From: CAVYXF01 sp963772335 | Lineage (GTDB): Bacteria > Pseudomonadota > Alphaproteobacteria > Rhizobiales > Rhodomicrobiaceae | Direction: 5' to 3' | Length of the DNA: 64,000 nt | Assembly (NCBI GenBank): GCA_963772335.1 | Contig: CAVYXF010000015.1 | Coordinates: 124,001 to 188,000 of the forward strand | Part shown: positions 36,514-47,712 of the stretch, in pieces | Layout of the letters: every line of letters begins with the position of its first letter | Position numbering within the stretch: position 1 is the first letter of the stretch | The notes under the pieces: model-generated | Told to the model about the DNA's origin: nothing | Seen by the model: only the letters and a program-made list of their open reading frames with translations | Databases searched by the model: none | Position numbers and translations under genes: made by a program

Positions 36514-36530
36514 TGATATCATTGCTATCA
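36514..36530. promoter_or_regulatory. Inverted repeat upstream of toxin-antitoxin pair
   Basis: TGATATCATTGCTATCA has TGATA/TATCA arms and contains the palindrome TGATATCA. It lies 20 bases before the antitoxin ATG, next to the RBS (CAGGAGGGG), where an antitoxin-toxin complex would bind for autoregulation. Confidence 0.5.
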
Positions 36531-36549
36531 TTTTCAGGAGGGGCTGGCC

Positions 36550-36807
36550 ATGGCACAGCTCGTCGTGCGCAATATCGAGGATGAGGTGAAGGAGCGGCTT
36601 GTGCAGCGCGCGCGCCGTCACGGGCGCAGCATGGAGGAGGAGGTACGGGCTATTCTGCGTAATGCCGTGCGCGAACTGCCAACAGCACCCGAGGAAGATT
36701 TCGGCACCCGTTTTGCCGGTTTCTTCGAGGGGCTCGACATGCCCGAGATCGAGGAAATTCGTGGTTACAAGATCGAGTCGCTCGACCTTCGAGATGACGA
36801 TAAATGA
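36550..36807 (+). CDS. FitA/VapB-type ribbon-helix-helix antitoxin
   Basis: 85 residues. The N-terminus is a ribbon-helix-helix DNA-binding fold (AQLVVRNIEDEVKERLVQRA, then GRSMEEEVRAILRNAV), as in FitA. The C-terminal tail (GLDMPEIEEIRGYKIESLDL) would wrap and block the toxin. Stop overlaps the toxin start by four bases (ATGA). Expected to neutralise the PIN toxin and to repress the pair through the inverted repeat upstream. Confidence 0.88.
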   Translation: MAQLVVRNIEDEVKERLVQRARRHGRSMEEEVRAILRNAVRELPTAPEEDFGTRFAGFFEGLDMPEIEEIRGYKIESLDLRDDDK

Positions 36808-37232
36808 TTATACTCGATACCAACGTTCTGTCGGTGCTCACGCACCCAAAAAGGCCGGCGTCCGTAATGGCGTGGTTCAAGCGCCAGCCATCCGAAAGCC
36901 TCTGGACGACTGCCATTACGATCTTTGAGGCATCCGCCGGCATCGAGTGCGTTACGGAGGCAGCGCGCCGCCGGGCACTGAGAGGCGCCTTCGATAGTGC
37001 GGTAGATCAAGTGCTCCGCGGGCGGATTTTGAGCTTCGATGCGAGCGCTGCTCACGAAGCCGCGCTGCTCTTCGCCGACCGCAAGCAACGGGGCCGCACC
37101 GTGGAGTTGCGGGATACATTCATTGCCGGAATCGTGCGCGCGACCAAGGCGACGCTTGCCACCCGCAACATCCGCGATTTCGCCGACGCCGGTATTCCGC
37201 TCGTCGATCCGTGGACGGCCAAGACTGGCTAA
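36804..37232 (+). CDS. PIN-domain toxin (FitB/VapC type)
   Basis: 142-residue ribonuclease of the PIN family. The acidic metal site is complete: D5 in ILDTNVLS, E42 in IFEASAGIE, D104 in LRDTFIAGI and D125 in RNIRDF. Typical targets are tRNA or rRNA, unknown here. Forms a toxin-antitoxin module with the gene before it; the pair sits between the nicotianamine-synthase-like gene and the end of a convergent catabolic operon. Confidence 0.9.
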   Translation: MIILDTNVLSVLTHPKRPASVMAWFKRQPSESLWTTAITIFEASAGIECVTEAARRRALRGAFDSAVDQVLRGRILSFDASAAHEAALLFADRKQRGRTVELRDTFIAGIVRATKATLATRNIRDFADAGIPLVDPWTAKTG

Positions 37233-37247
37233 AAGTTTTCCGCTCGC

Positions 37248-37601
37248 TCAATCTCGCAGGCGCTTGGGGTTAGTGACGGCCAGGCGGGCGGCATTGATGG
37301 TCTTGATAGCCTCGAACGCCGCATTGCGCTCTGGGCCAGCTTCATCGAAAGCGCCGGCCTCGATGTCGGCGGCAAAGCGCTCCTCGAACTGCTCCGGCGT
37401 CAAAGCGACGTCCCGGTAAAGCTCCGCAGTGGCGAGCAGGCTGGGCTCAGGCGTGCTGAACTCGCGCTCGGCCATGGCGAGCGCGTTGGCCACCATCAGC
37501 GCCGCATAGCGCTTCTCGTGCGGCAGGGCCGGGAGTACCTCATCGCGAAAGGCGGCGAGCGCCGTTGCGAGCAGATTGCGAGCGTCGGGATGGAGGCGCA
37601 T
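37248..37601 (-). CDS. DUF6285 domain-containing protein
   Basis: 117-residue helical protein (LLATALAAFRDEVLPALPHEKRY near the start, then ANALAMAEREF). It matches the DUF6285 family, which is usually encoded with an aminoglycoside-phosphotransferase-like kinase and an acyl-CoA dehydrogenase, as here. Its start codon shares a base with the kinase stop (37601), so it is translationally coupled. Function unknown. Confidence 0.82.
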   Translation of the reverse strand: MRLHPDARNLLATALAAFRDEVLPALPHEKRYAALMVANALAMAEREFSTPEPSLLATAELYRDVALTPEQFEERFAADIEAGAFDEAGPERNAAFEAIKTINAARLAVTNPKRLRD

Positions 37602-38620
37602 CAGTTCGCCCCCCGCTCGATAGCGTCGAGATGGATCAGCATGTCACCCAAGATCTCCGGCATCATGCGGCTGGTCAGCGCCAGCTCCAGCGACGGTTCG
37701 ATGCCGGAGGTGTGCCGCTCACCCTGCAAGTAGGCTATCGCCGCCCAGCGCAAATAAGACGAAGTCTCCCAAAAAGCGATCCGCGCCGGATCGACGTGGC
37801 GGCCGGATGCCGCTTCATAAGCGGCGTAAAAATCGGCACGGCTGCCGATGCCGCCCGCCTCGCGGTCCGGCCTCGCGAACCGCCAAGAGCGCGAGCAGAA
37901 CCAGGCGAGATCCTCCATCGGATCGGACCAGCCGCAGAATTCCCAATCGAGAATCGCAGTCAGCTTGCCGTCCTCTACCAAATAGTTGCCGGTGCGAAAA
38001 TCGCGATGGCAAAGCACAATCTCGCCAGGCGGGGGCGCGTTGCGCTCCAGCCAGCGCAGGCCCCAGGCGAGCACCGGATCGCGGCTTGCCTCCGACCCAA
38101 GCCATTCCCGATAGAGCCGCGCGGCGGCGAGCCCCGGCGAATCCGGCACAGCCAGGAAGTCGAGACCGGGTGCGCCGGGCTGAATGCTGTGCAGCAGCGC
38201 CAGTTGCCGCCCGAGCTCGCGGGTGAGCTCCACCTGCGGCGCCTCGCTTTTGGTGATCAGCCGCCCCGAGCCGACGCCTCGCGCACGTCGCATGATATAG
38301 AACGGCCGCTCGAACACGGCGGGGTCTTCGCAAACGAACAGTGGCTCGGGCGCGGCCATTCTCGTCGAGAACGCCGCGCGCAGCACCGCAAACTCCTGCG
38401 GCTTGGTCAGGCTTGCTGCAACGCCAGCCGGTGAGGCCGCGCGCAACACGCATTCATGACGGCCGGCGAGCGCGCCGCCTTCCACCACGAGATCGACAGC
38501 AATGTTCTGCGAGATCGCGCCGCCGCCAAGCGCCGCCATATTCTCCAGCCGCACGCTGTCGGCGCCAGCCTCCCGCGCCAACCATTCGCAGAGCCGGGCC
38601 TGGGCCTCGGCCCCGATCAT
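37601..38620 (-). CDS. Phosphotransferase family protein (APH/ACAD10-like kinase)
   Basis: Kinase-like fold related to aminoglycoside phosphotransferases and to the kinase part of ACAD10/11. Catalytic loop LCHRDFRTGNYLV and the metal-binding ILDWEFCGWSDPMEDLAW are both present in about 339 residues. ATG 38620 overlaps the acyl-CoA dehydrogenase stop (ATGA); the longer open frame upstream of it lies inside that gene and is not used. With the partner dehydrogenase it probably phosphorylates a 4-hydroxyacyl-CoA so that it can be converted to an ordinary acyl-CoA. This is known for ACAD10/11-type enzymes and inferred here. Confidence 0.88.
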   Translation of the reverse strand: MIGAEAQARLCEWLAREAGADSVRLENMAALGGGAISQNIAVDLVVEGGALAGRHECVLRAASPAGVAASLTKPQEFAVLRAAFSTRMAAPEPLFVCEDPAVFERPFYIMRRARGVGSGRLITKSEAPQVELTRELGRQLALLHSIQPGAPGLDFLAVPDSPGLAAARLYREWLGSEASRDPVLAWGLRWLERNAPPPGEIVLCHRDFRTGNYLVEDGKLTAILDWEFCGWSDPMEDLAWFCSRSWRFARPDREAGGIGSRADFYAAYEAASGRHVDPARIAFWETSSYLRWAAIAYLQGERHTSGIEPSLELALTSRMMPEILGDMLIHLDAIERGAN

Positions 38621-39813
38621 CCCCAGCTCCAGAACGCGTCGCCCTTCTCGAGATAGGACCGCGACATCACCATCTTGTGCACCTCGGAGGCGCCGTCCAC
38701 CAGCCGCGCCTGCCGGGCGTAGCGATAGATCCACTCCAGCACGGTGTCTTTGGAATAGCCGCGCGCGCCGCAGAGCTGGATGGCGGTGTCGGCCGCCTTG
38801 TGCAGCGTGTCCGCGACCTGGACCTTGGCCATCGACACTTCCTGCCGGGCAAAGCTGCCCTCGTCGAGCGCCCGGGCGGCCTTCATGGTGAGGAGGCGGC
38901 CGATCTCGATCTGCATGGCGGCCTCCCCGAGCAGCCACTGCACGCCCTCATGCTCGGCAAGCGCGGTGCCGAAACTCCTGCGCTCGCGCACATAGGCGGC
39001 GGCGATCTCCAGGCAACGCTTCGAAAGGCCGAGCCAACGCATGCAATGGGTTAGGCGTGCGGTGCCCAGGCGGATCTGCGTCGCCTTCAGGCCGTCGCCG
39101 ACCTGCATCAGCACATTCTCCTCCGGGATCTCGAGGCCCTCGAAGCGCAGCTCGCAGTGCCCTCCATGCTCTTCCGGCCCCATGATTGGGATACGGCGCA
39201 AGATTTCCCAGCCGGGCTGGTCGCGGTCATAGAGAAAAGCCGTGAGGCCGCGGCGCGGGTCGTCCGAAGTGCGGGCGATCAGGATGAAATGTTGCGCCTC
39301 GCCAGCTCCGGTGATGAACCATTTGTGGCCGCTGATCACCCAGCGGTCACCCCGCTTTTCGGCGTGGGTGCGCATCATGGAGGGATCGGAGCCGCCGCCC
39401 GGATGCGGCTCGGTCATGACAAAAGCGGAGCGCACCTTGCCGTCAATGATCGGCTGCAGCCAGCGGTCCTTCTGCGCGGGCGTGCCGACCTTGTTGAGCA
39501 GGATCATATTGCCGTCATCAGGCGCGGCGGCATTGAAGCATGCCGGACCGAAGATCGAGCGATTCATCTCCTCATAGCAGGCCGTCATGCCGACGACCGG
39601 CAGGCCCTGGCCGCCGCGCTCCTTCGGCATGGACAGCGACCACAGGCCCGCTTCTTTCACCTGCGACCTGACGCGGGCGAGCGCGGCGTCCGAAATGTTC
39701 TCATGCTCGTCGTAATTGCCGGGGTCGGTTTCCAGCGGGAGAATATGGCTTTCGACGAAGGCGCGCACGCGCCGGCGATAACCCTCGATCTCCGCGGGGA
39801 GAGAAAAGTCCAT
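38617..39813 (-). CDS. Acyl-CoA dehydrogenase (ACAD11-like)
   Basis: FAD-dependent acyl-CoA dehydrogenase, about 398 residues. Middle-domain motif AFVMTEPHPGGGSDPSMM near 128-145 and C-terminal helical domain with YVRERRSFGTAL and QLCGARGYSKDTVLEWIYR near 340-360. ATG 39813 follows GGGAGG with good spacing; GTG 39819 is less likely. Coupled to the phosphotransferase gene, it is the third gene of the leftward operon that begins with the acetoacetyl-CoA synthetase. The set suggests breakdown of hydroxylated or branched short acids. Confidence 0.93.
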   Translation of the reverse strand: MDFSLPAEIEGYRRRVRAFVESHILPLETDPGNYDEHENISDAALARVRSQVKEAGLWSLSMPKERGGQGLPVVGMTACYEEMNRSIFGPACFNAAAPDDGNMILLNKVGTPAQKDRWLQPIIDGKVRSAFVMTEPHPGGGSDPSMMRTHAEKRGDRWVISGHKWFITGAGEAQHFILIARTSDDPRRGLTAFLYDRDQPGWEILRRIPIMGPEEHGGHCELRFEGLEIPEENVLMQVGDGLKATQIRLGTARLTHCMRWLGLSKRCLEIAAAYVRERRSFGTALAEHEGVQWLLGEAAMQIEIGRLLTMKAARALDEGSFARQEVSMAKVQVADTLHKAADTAIQLCGARGYSKDTVLEWIYRYARQARLVDGASEVHKMVMSRSYLEKGDAFWSWG

Positions 39814-39867
39814 CGACACCTCCCTTTATGCTCGGCTTCGCGCCTGTTTGTTTCCGCCGCGCAGCAG

Positions 39868-40995
39868 CTAGATGCCGCACCAGCGCCTGGCAATCTCCGT
39901 AAAGGCGGCCTTCGCCTCCTCGATGCGCTGGGTATAGCAGAACTCGTCGGTCTGGTGCGCCAGATCCGGCTCGCCCGGTCCGAGGATCAGCGTGGGCGGA
40001 TAGCCATAGGCTTTGGTCAGCGTGGCAGCATCGGTGAAGTAGGTGGCAATCGCTGGCTCGGTCGACGCGCCTGCGATCTCCTGCATCAGGCCGAAGACGC
40101 TGGCGATCCACGGATCGGACGGCTCGCTCCACACCGCAGGCGAGTGGCTTCCGAGCCGAAAGCTGACATCCTTGCCGCCGATCTCTTGGAGGCGGGCCAG
40201 CACCTCGGTTTGGGTGATGCCGGGCACGAGGCGCACGTCAACACCGATCCGCGCCTCATCCGGCACCGAGTTGATATTGATGCCGCCCCGCATCCAGCCG
40301 ACATTGAGGGTCGGCTTTCCCACCTTCAGGTCACGCCCTTCGGCCAGGTCGAGGTCCGCGAGCCGGCTGACCACACGGGCCGCCTTATAGACGGCGTTGT
40401 CGCCCTTCTCGGGCATGGAGCCGTGGGCTGTCACGCCTTTGGCGATCCCCTCGACCCAGCACACGCCCTTATGCCCGACCAGCGGCCGGTTAGCGGTCGG
40501 CTCGGCAACGATCATCGCCCCGGCTTCGCCCAGCGCGCTGGGGTTGAACTGGACGAGGTGATTGACGCCTTCGCAGCCGGTCTCCTCGGCGGCGCTGATC
40601 AACAGCACCAGGCCCGGCGTGCCGTCCAGCTTTGGTGCCAGCTCGAGGGCCGCCGCGACGAAAGCGGCGACACCGCCCTTCATATCGGTCGAGCCGCGGC
40701 CATAGAGCTTGCCGCCTGCGACCTCGGCCCCGAAAGGCGAAACGGTCCAGGGGGCGAGCCCGAGCGGCACCACATCGACATGGCCAGAAAAACAGAGCGG
40801 CTTCTTATCCGGGCTGCCGCCGATCCGGGCAATCAGGTTCGGCCGGTTCTCCGCCATCGGATAATAGGCGATCGAGAACCCCGCCTGCTCCAGCAGGCCC
40901 CCCAGATATTCGGCGCAAGAGCCCTCATTGCCGGGTGGGTTGATCGTCTCGAAGCGGATAAGGCTGCGGGCGAGTTCGACGGCGTCGACCATCAT
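39868..40995 (-). CDS. M20 family metallopeptidase (ArgE/DapE-like)
   Basis: Zinc amidohydrolase of the succinyl-diaminopimelate desuccinylase/acetylornithine deacetylase group, 375 residues. Metal site FSGHVDVVP near residue 68, GRGSTDMKGGVAAF near 98 (bridging Asp), catalytic ISAAEETGCEG near 133, and a C-terminal HQTDEF. dapE is encoded separately at 50098, so this copy is more likely a deacylase for an N-acyl amino acid or related amide. It starts 3 bases after the acetoacetyl-CoA synthetase stop, so it belongs to that operon. Confidence 0.88.
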   Translation of the reverse strand: MMVDAVELARSLIRFETINPPGNEGSCAEYLGGLLEQAGFSIAYYPMAENRPNLIARIGGSPDKKPLCFSGHVDVVPLGLAPWTVSPFGAEVAGGKLYGRGSTDMKGGVAAFVAAALELAPKLDGTPGLVLLISAAEETGCEGVNHLVQFNPSALGEAGAMIVAEPTANRPLVGHKGVCWVEGIAKGVTAHGSMPEKGDNAVYKAARVVSRLADLDLAEGRDLKVGKPTLNVGWMRGGININSVPDEARIGVDVRLVPGITQTEVLARLQEIGGKDVSFRLGSHSPAVWSEPSDPWIASVFGLMQEIAGASTEPAIATYFTDAATLTKAYGYPPTLILGPGEPDLAHQTDEFCYTQRIEEAKAAFTEIARRWCGI

Positions 40996-40998
40996 CTC

Positions 40999-42960
<1,962 letters not shown>

Positions 42961-43087
42961 GTATAATCTCTCCAAGCGTTTGCCTCGCCTTCGCCATGAA
43001 CACGTCTCAAAGAGAGCCTTCTTTTCTCGCGGGGCGGTGGGGGTTGCCGTGGCTCTTTGGTCACGGCTCGATCATGATCGAGTGCGT

Positions 43088-44911
43088 ATGAGATTTAAAG
43101 TACCGTTTTTGCGTTATGCGCTCGCCGGTTTCGCGTTTTTGCTGCCATCCGCGGTACTTGCAGCCATCCTGCCTTTTCTCATCAACGCCCAGCCGATCCG
43201 GGAGAAGCTGCTCAGGGAAATCGGCTCCTGGGCCGGAGGCAGAGAGGTCAAGGTCGCCGGGGCGATCTCCCTCAAGGACTTCTTCTCACTCACCGTTGAA
43301 GCCCAAGATGTCGAAATACAGCAATTCCAAGGCATCCCGCCAATTGAGGGCATGAAAGCCAAGCGCGTTGTCGCGCGCATTGACTGGTCTGACCTTCTGC
43401 TCGGCAATTTCGACTTCGACAAAATCCAGGTCTTTAACGCCGTGTTCAAGCTGCGCGCGGATAGTCTGCGCGATTTTCCCGCTCTTTATGCCGATTTCAT
43501 TGCCAACCCCGGCAATAAGGGCTTTGGCGCCGTGTATATCAGGGACAGCCAAATGGCGCTGCGCGGGAGAAGCCGCCGGGCCTACCGCCGCCTCGGCATC
43601 GCTAGCGCCTATCTCCGCAGCAGCAAATCGGGGCGCCGGCTCGCCGCTTCCGGCAAGCTCACCTGGAAAGACCAGCCGCTCAGTCTGAGCGTTCACTCGG
43701 TCCTGGGTGCCTCACCTGAGCGCACCCCCTTGCACGTGCAGCTCGCAAGCGATCTCGTCAGCGGCGAATTCGATGGCGAGGCGGCACTAAGCGGGCGCGC
43801 CGAAGCCGAGGGTGATCTCAAGCTTCAAACCTCCGATCTTGCCAGAGCGGCAAGCTGGCTTGGGCTGAATTTCGGCGATGCGCCACGCCTGATCAACGCG
43901 CCGGCCGGTATTGCCGGGCAGATGACCCTCTCGCCGGAGGTTGCCGTTTTGAGCTCGGGCGAGGTTTCACTGGCCGGGCAGAGTGCGCAGGCGGCTTTGA
44001 CCCTGAAACGCGGCGAGGGCTTGCCACATCTCGAAGGCACTCTCGCATTCCATCGCGTTGACGCCGGAGCTCTGATTGCTGCGCAGGGCGGCGGCACGGA
44101 GCTGCTTGCCGGCTCGTCTTTGAGGGCACAGGTCGAGACGGATCTGCGTCTTTCCGCAAGGACGGTAATCTGGAACGATCTGGAGGCCGGGCCGGTGGCG
44201 CTGACATTCACCTCGCGCCCGGAGCGACTGACTGCGGAGATCGCCGAATTCGATTTCCTGGGCGGCGAGGTGCGCGGCCATTTCGGCGCCGACATGGCCG
44301 GCGCTGAGATGCGCGCTTCCGCCCGGCTCAGCGCCGACGGGCTCGACTCGGCCGCGTTGCTCCGCCTCGCGCATCAGCGGGATTGGCTGAGCGGCCCCGC
44401 CGACGTCAATGTGGAGGCCGATGCCGTTTGGCGCGATTTGGCAGAGATCCTTGATCGAATGGTTGCGAAAGCGCGGGTCAACTTCCCCGAGGGCGGGCAG
44501 ATACGGCTCGACCTACCGCGCATGGCCACCTCGGCCACTGGTGAAACCAACGGCTGGGGTACGTTCGACTTCACCAACGCGGCTTTTGACAAGCTGCGTT
44601 TCGAGATGGTGCTACGCAACGGGCAGCTCAGCTTCGCCAGTGTCGTACTGGCTGCCGCGGGCCATCAGGTCAGCGGAGGCGGCGCCATCGATCTGGCCAC
44701 CCGCTCGCTTGACTGGCGCTTCACCTGCGCGCCAGGACAGCAGGGCCGCGCTGCGGTGAAAAGCGCAGGCGGTAAGCCGGTCATTTCGCGGCTTTCCATT
44801 AAGGGCCCGTGGAGTCAGCCGGTCATTCGCAGCGATGAGGCGCCGGACAGTTCGATGTTGATCACGCCAGCGCACGCTGCCGCTCTTGAGCTTCCCGGCG
44901 CCAAACGCTAA
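43088..44911 (+). CDS. AsmA-like protein (second copy)
   Basis: 607-residue AsmA-type protein with an N-terminal membrane helix (YALAGFAFLLPSAVLAAILPF) followed by LINAQPIREKLLREIGSWAGGREVKVAGAIS, the usual AsmA start. Beta-rich body, then the C-terminal domain (ISRLSIKGPWSQPVIRSDE). Different from the AsmA-like protein at 32690 in sequence. I start at ATG 43088; the frame is open back to 42890, but that part overlaps the aacS start and reads like non-coding sequence. Confidence 0.82.
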   Translation: MRFKVPFLRYALAGFAFLLPSAVLAAILPFLINAQPIREKLLREIGSWAGGREVKVAGAISLKDFFSLTVEAQDVEIQQFQGIPPIEGMKAKRVVARIDWSDLLLGNFDFDKIQVFNAVFKLRADSLRDFPALYADFIANPGNKGFGAVYIRDSQMALRGRSRRAYRRLGIASAYLRSSKSGRRLAASGKLTWKDQPLSLSVHSVLGASPERTPLHVQLASDLVSGEFDGEAALSGRAEAEGDLKLQTSDLARAASWLGLNFGDAPRLINAPAGIAGQMTLSPEVAVLSSGEVSLAGQSAQAALTLKRGEGLPHLEGTLAFHRVDAGALIAAQGGGTELLAGSSLRAQVETDLRLSARTVIWNDLEAGPVALTFTSRPERLTAEIAEFDFLGGEVRGHFGADMAGAEMRASARLSADGLDSAALLRLAHQRDWLSGPADVNVEADAVWRDLAEILDRMVAKARVNFPEGGQIRLDLPRMATSATGETNGWGTFDFTNAAFDKLRFEMVLRNGQLSFASVVLAAAGHQVSGGGAIDLATRSLDWRFTCAPGQQGRAAVKSAGGKPVISRLSIKGPWSQPVIRSDEAPDSSMLITPAHAAALELPGAKR

Positions 44912-45023
44912 GAGCTTGACACCGGGCGGTTACTTTTCGCGAACCGGGCCGCTGTCAATCCGGTCGATCCTCCATGGTTCTGCACCTCTGCTCATAAATG
45001 CCGAAACGACGAGGAAGCATAAA

Positions 45024-46553
45024 GTGACATCATACCGTTGTCTGCCGCGCCTTGCTTTGCTCTCCCTCCTCGCAACGACTGCACCACTTTTTGCTCAGAC
45101 CGCGCCGGAGACCGCCGATACACCGCCAGCGGTTCAACCTGCACCCCAGGACCAGCCGCCTGCCACCACGGACGAGGCCGCGCCGCTCCGGGAAGAGCCG
45201 GCTTCGCCTCCGGACGCCGCCTCGCCGCCCCCCTCCGCCGCAGAGCAAACCCCGCAGGAGGCGCAGCCCTCCGCCGAAGGCTCGGCGACGGTGCCGGCGC
45301 CTGCAGCGCCCTCGGCCGAACAGACCCCCGAAGCACCAACGGCGCCTTCCACAGCGGACCAGACGCCCACACCGTCTTCTGCGCCTTCGGCAGCGGAGCA
45401 GGCGCCCTCTTCTCCAGCTCCGGCCGCTGCGGAACAGATCCCAGCTGCGCCAGCGCCTGCGACACAGGAGCCGTCGCCTCAGCCTGCCGCCGCTCCGCCG
45501 CCACCACTCGACCCGAAAGACGTGAAGCTACAGATCGCCTCCGCCGGCGGCGCCTATATGAAGTCGCAAAAGCTTGCCTACTTTCAGCCGTTCAGCCGCC
45601 GCACCGGCTACAGCATCGCGGATATGGCTTTCGACGGAACGCTTGCCAGCCTGAAAAGCCTGGCACCTGAAGCGCAATGGGACGTCGTTGATCTCGACCA
45701 GGACGTGGCCGCTCAGGCCTGCCAGCAGGGCCTTCTCGAGCCGCTCGATGCAGCGCTCTTGCAACCTGGTCCCGATGGGGCATCGCCTGCCGAGGATTTC
45801 GTGCCCGGAGCTATTCGGCCCTGCTCCGTCGCGAGCACGGCATGGTCAGCCGTCATTGTCTATGACAAGAGCATCAAGACCGCTCCGACCAAGGCCGAGA
45901 ATTTCTTCGACCTCAAGAAATATCCAGGCAAGCGCGCCTTGCCTCGTACGCCCGAGCACACACTCGAACTGGCGCTACTGGGCGACGGGGTTCCGCCGGG
46001 CGAGGTCTACACCAGACTTTCAACCAAAGAGGGCCAGTCCCGGGCCTTTGCCAAGCTCTCCGCGATCAAAAGCCAGATCGTCTGGTGGGAAAGGGCTGCC
46101 GACGCGCCGGCCAAGATCGCCTCCAAGCAGGTCTCCATGGGGCTGGCGTTCAACGGTCGCACCTTCATGGCGATCATCAAGAGCCGGCAGCCTCTTGCCA
46201 TCCTGTGGGATCATCAGATCTATCACCTGAACAGCTGGGCCATCCCCAAGGGGGCCAGATTTGCCGCGCAGGCCCGGGAATTCATCACCTTTGCGACGTC
46301 CCCCGGACCGCTGGCCGACCAGTCCCGGTGGATGCCCTACGGCCCCGCCCGGCTTTCCGCGGTTAAGCTCGCCGGCCGGCATGCGGAGCTCAATCTCGAC
46401 ATGAAGCCTTACCTGCCGACCTACCAGCCCAATCTGCAGGGAGCCCTGGGTTTCGACAGTGCCTGGTGGTCGCAGCAGCAGGCGCTCAAGGACCGCTTTG
46501 CCGCCTGGCTGGAGGGTCGTGAGCTTCCCGAGGACGCGGCCACCTCACAGTAG
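45024..46553 (+). CDS. Periplasmic solute-binding protein with long Pro/Ala/Glu-rich linker
   Basis: GTG 45024 (behind GAGGAAGC) opens a signal peptide (RCLPRLALLSLLATTAPLFA, cleavage before QTAPE). About 150 residues of low-complexity Pro/Ala/Glu/Gln sequence follow, with repeats of the type PSAAEQ and AEQTP. The folded part begins near DPKDVKLQIASAGGAYMKSQ and matches the spermidine/putrescine PotD-like SBP family: AYFQPFSRRTGYSI, AQWDVVDLDQDVA, SAVIVYDKS, NFFDLKKYPGKRALP and MGLAFNGRTF. No ABC permease or ATPase gene is next to it. The linker suggests it is held away from a membrane or wall partner. Ligand unknown. Confidence 0.82.
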   Translation: MTSYRCLPRLALLSLLATTAPLFAQTAPETADTPPAVQPAPQDQPPATTDEAAPLREEPASPPDAASPPPSAAEQTPQEAQPSAEGSATVPAPAAPSAEQTPEAPTAPSTADQTPTPSSAPSAAEQAPSSPAPAAAEQIPAAPAPATQEPSPQPAAAPPPPLDPKDVKLQIASAGGAYMKSQKLAYFQPFSRRTGYSIADMAFDGTLASLKSLAPEAQWDVVDLDQDVAAQACQQGLLEPLDAALLQPGPDGASPAEDFVPGAIRPCSVASTAWSAVIVYDKSIKTAPTKAENFFDLKKYPGKRALPRTPEHTLELALLGDGVPPGEVYTRLSTKEGQSRAFAKLSAIKSQIVWWERAADAPAKIASKQVSMGLAFNGRTFMAIIKSRQPLAILWDHQIYHLNSWAIPKGARFAAQAREFITFATSPGPLADQSRWMPYGPARLSAVKLAGRHAELNLDMKPYLPTYQPNLQGALGFDSAWWSQQQALKDRFAAWLEGRELPEDAATSQ

Positions 46554-47049
46554 CCATTCATCCGGCTTGCGCTGTATCCATTACGCCACAGCGCGCCCAT
46601 TTCGGCCATAATTGTGATTAGATCCCCGTCTGGGGATATTATGGGATAAGACCTCTGACAGCTTCCGGCCCGCTGTAACAAAACTGACAAATTTCTCAGC
46701 GATGTGCAGCGTTGAGCGCAAATGCCAAACAGCTTCCCGTCACCAAGTATGTCAACCCTCTCCGTGCCAGGAGAAACACTTCTGCCGAAAACCACCTTGC
46801 CGTTGCCACATTCCGGCTCAGTCATCGCGCGAAATCCTTATATGCGCCGTTATCCGCAATTGATTTCATCGAATCGCTGAGGCAGATTGGCGTCAAGAAA
46901 GCTCATGACGGCGGCTCGTCGATCTGACGTTTCCCGCGTCATGACATGACAAAGGGAAACGAGAGCGCAACCATTCACCTTCCGACTGGGCCGTTTCTTC
47001 TGACGGTAGACTCCGTCGAGGTTGCATCTCTCGTTAGCGGGGTAATAGG

Positions 47050-47087
47050 CACTGCCGTTTTATACGGCAGTGTTTATTTTTTTATTT
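47050..47087 (+). terminator. Strong intrinsic terminator, orphan
   Basis: CACTGCCGT (47050-47058) and ACGGCAGTG (47064-47072) form a perfect 9-bp stem with a TTTAT loop, followed by TTTATTTTTTTATTT. No protein-coding gene ends here, so it may close a small RNA starting in 46600-47000. Confidence 0.8.
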
Positions 47088-47673
47088 GTCTTATCATTCA
47101 GCCCGTGACCTCCGTCTCCTGCTCGTCTTTGCACTAAACTCCGTTAGCGACCAGCAGCTGCACGGAAATGCCTCTCCGTGCCCTTCCGTTCCCACCCCCC
47201 GTATTCTGCCTTATTGGCCATCGATAGTGTTGGAATCGGAAATATGAGGAACGCGCGCAGGTGGTGTCCTCCCGCCGACGCACTCGGCAACATTTAGACG
47301 ACATCGACAGCCGGTCGTGTTCCAGCCGGCGGTGTCGCAGGGCGGCAGCGAACCGAACGGATAGCGCCTTAGGCTCAAGGCCAAGCCACCAAGCGTCGCC
47401 ACTGAGGTACATTTTGTAAGATTTGTGCAATTTGAAGAATAACGCCGCCATTCCTGCTATATCTTGGGGCGTTAATTTAGTGAGTATCTAGGATTTGTGA
47501 GTTGTGCGGGCTAAGCGCCTTAAAGGCCTGTGGAAAATTGTGTTGATAAAGCTGGGAATTCGCGCCGGGGGTGAAATCATGTCGTCTCAGCGGTGCAGTT
47601 TGTCACAAAATCGCCATGACCCTGAATGAAACTTCCAACGTTCACGGATTGACCGAGAACGCCCTCTTTGAAG

Positions 47674-47706
47674 TGCCCCGGCAACCCCGCGCCGGGGCAT
47701 TTTTCT
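47674..47706 (+). terminator. Strong intrinsic terminator, orphan
   Basis: TGCCCCGGC (47674-47682) and GCCGGGGCA (47691-47699) form a perfect 9-bp GC-rich stem with an 8-base loop, followed by TTTTTC. As at 47050, no gene ends before it; a small RNA of roughly 100-250 bases transcribed from about 47450-47570 is the natural explanation. Confidence 0.75.
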
Positions 47707-47712
47707 TTGGTA

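Noticed and set aside
46555..46620. Minus-strand sequence resembling a tRNA D-arm (GTGGCGTAATGGATACAGCGC)
   Set aside because: No 7-base anticodon loop with proper stem, no T-loop GTTCGA and no acceptor stem could be built, so it is not called a tRNA.
46946..47137. Small open frame of 63 codons with a hydrophobic C-terminus
   Set aside because: It reads straight through the strong terminator hairpin at 47050-47087 and has no ribosome binding site that stands out.
47134..47451. 105-codon minus-strand open frame in the gene-free region
   Set aside because: Composition rich in Arg and Cys without periodicity, no RBS and no family; looks non-coding.
47500..47560. DnaA-box-like sequence and AT-rich stretch hinting at a replication origin
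   Set aside because: Only one weak TGTGGAAAA-like match, no box cluster, and no dnaA, hemE or parAB genes nearby.
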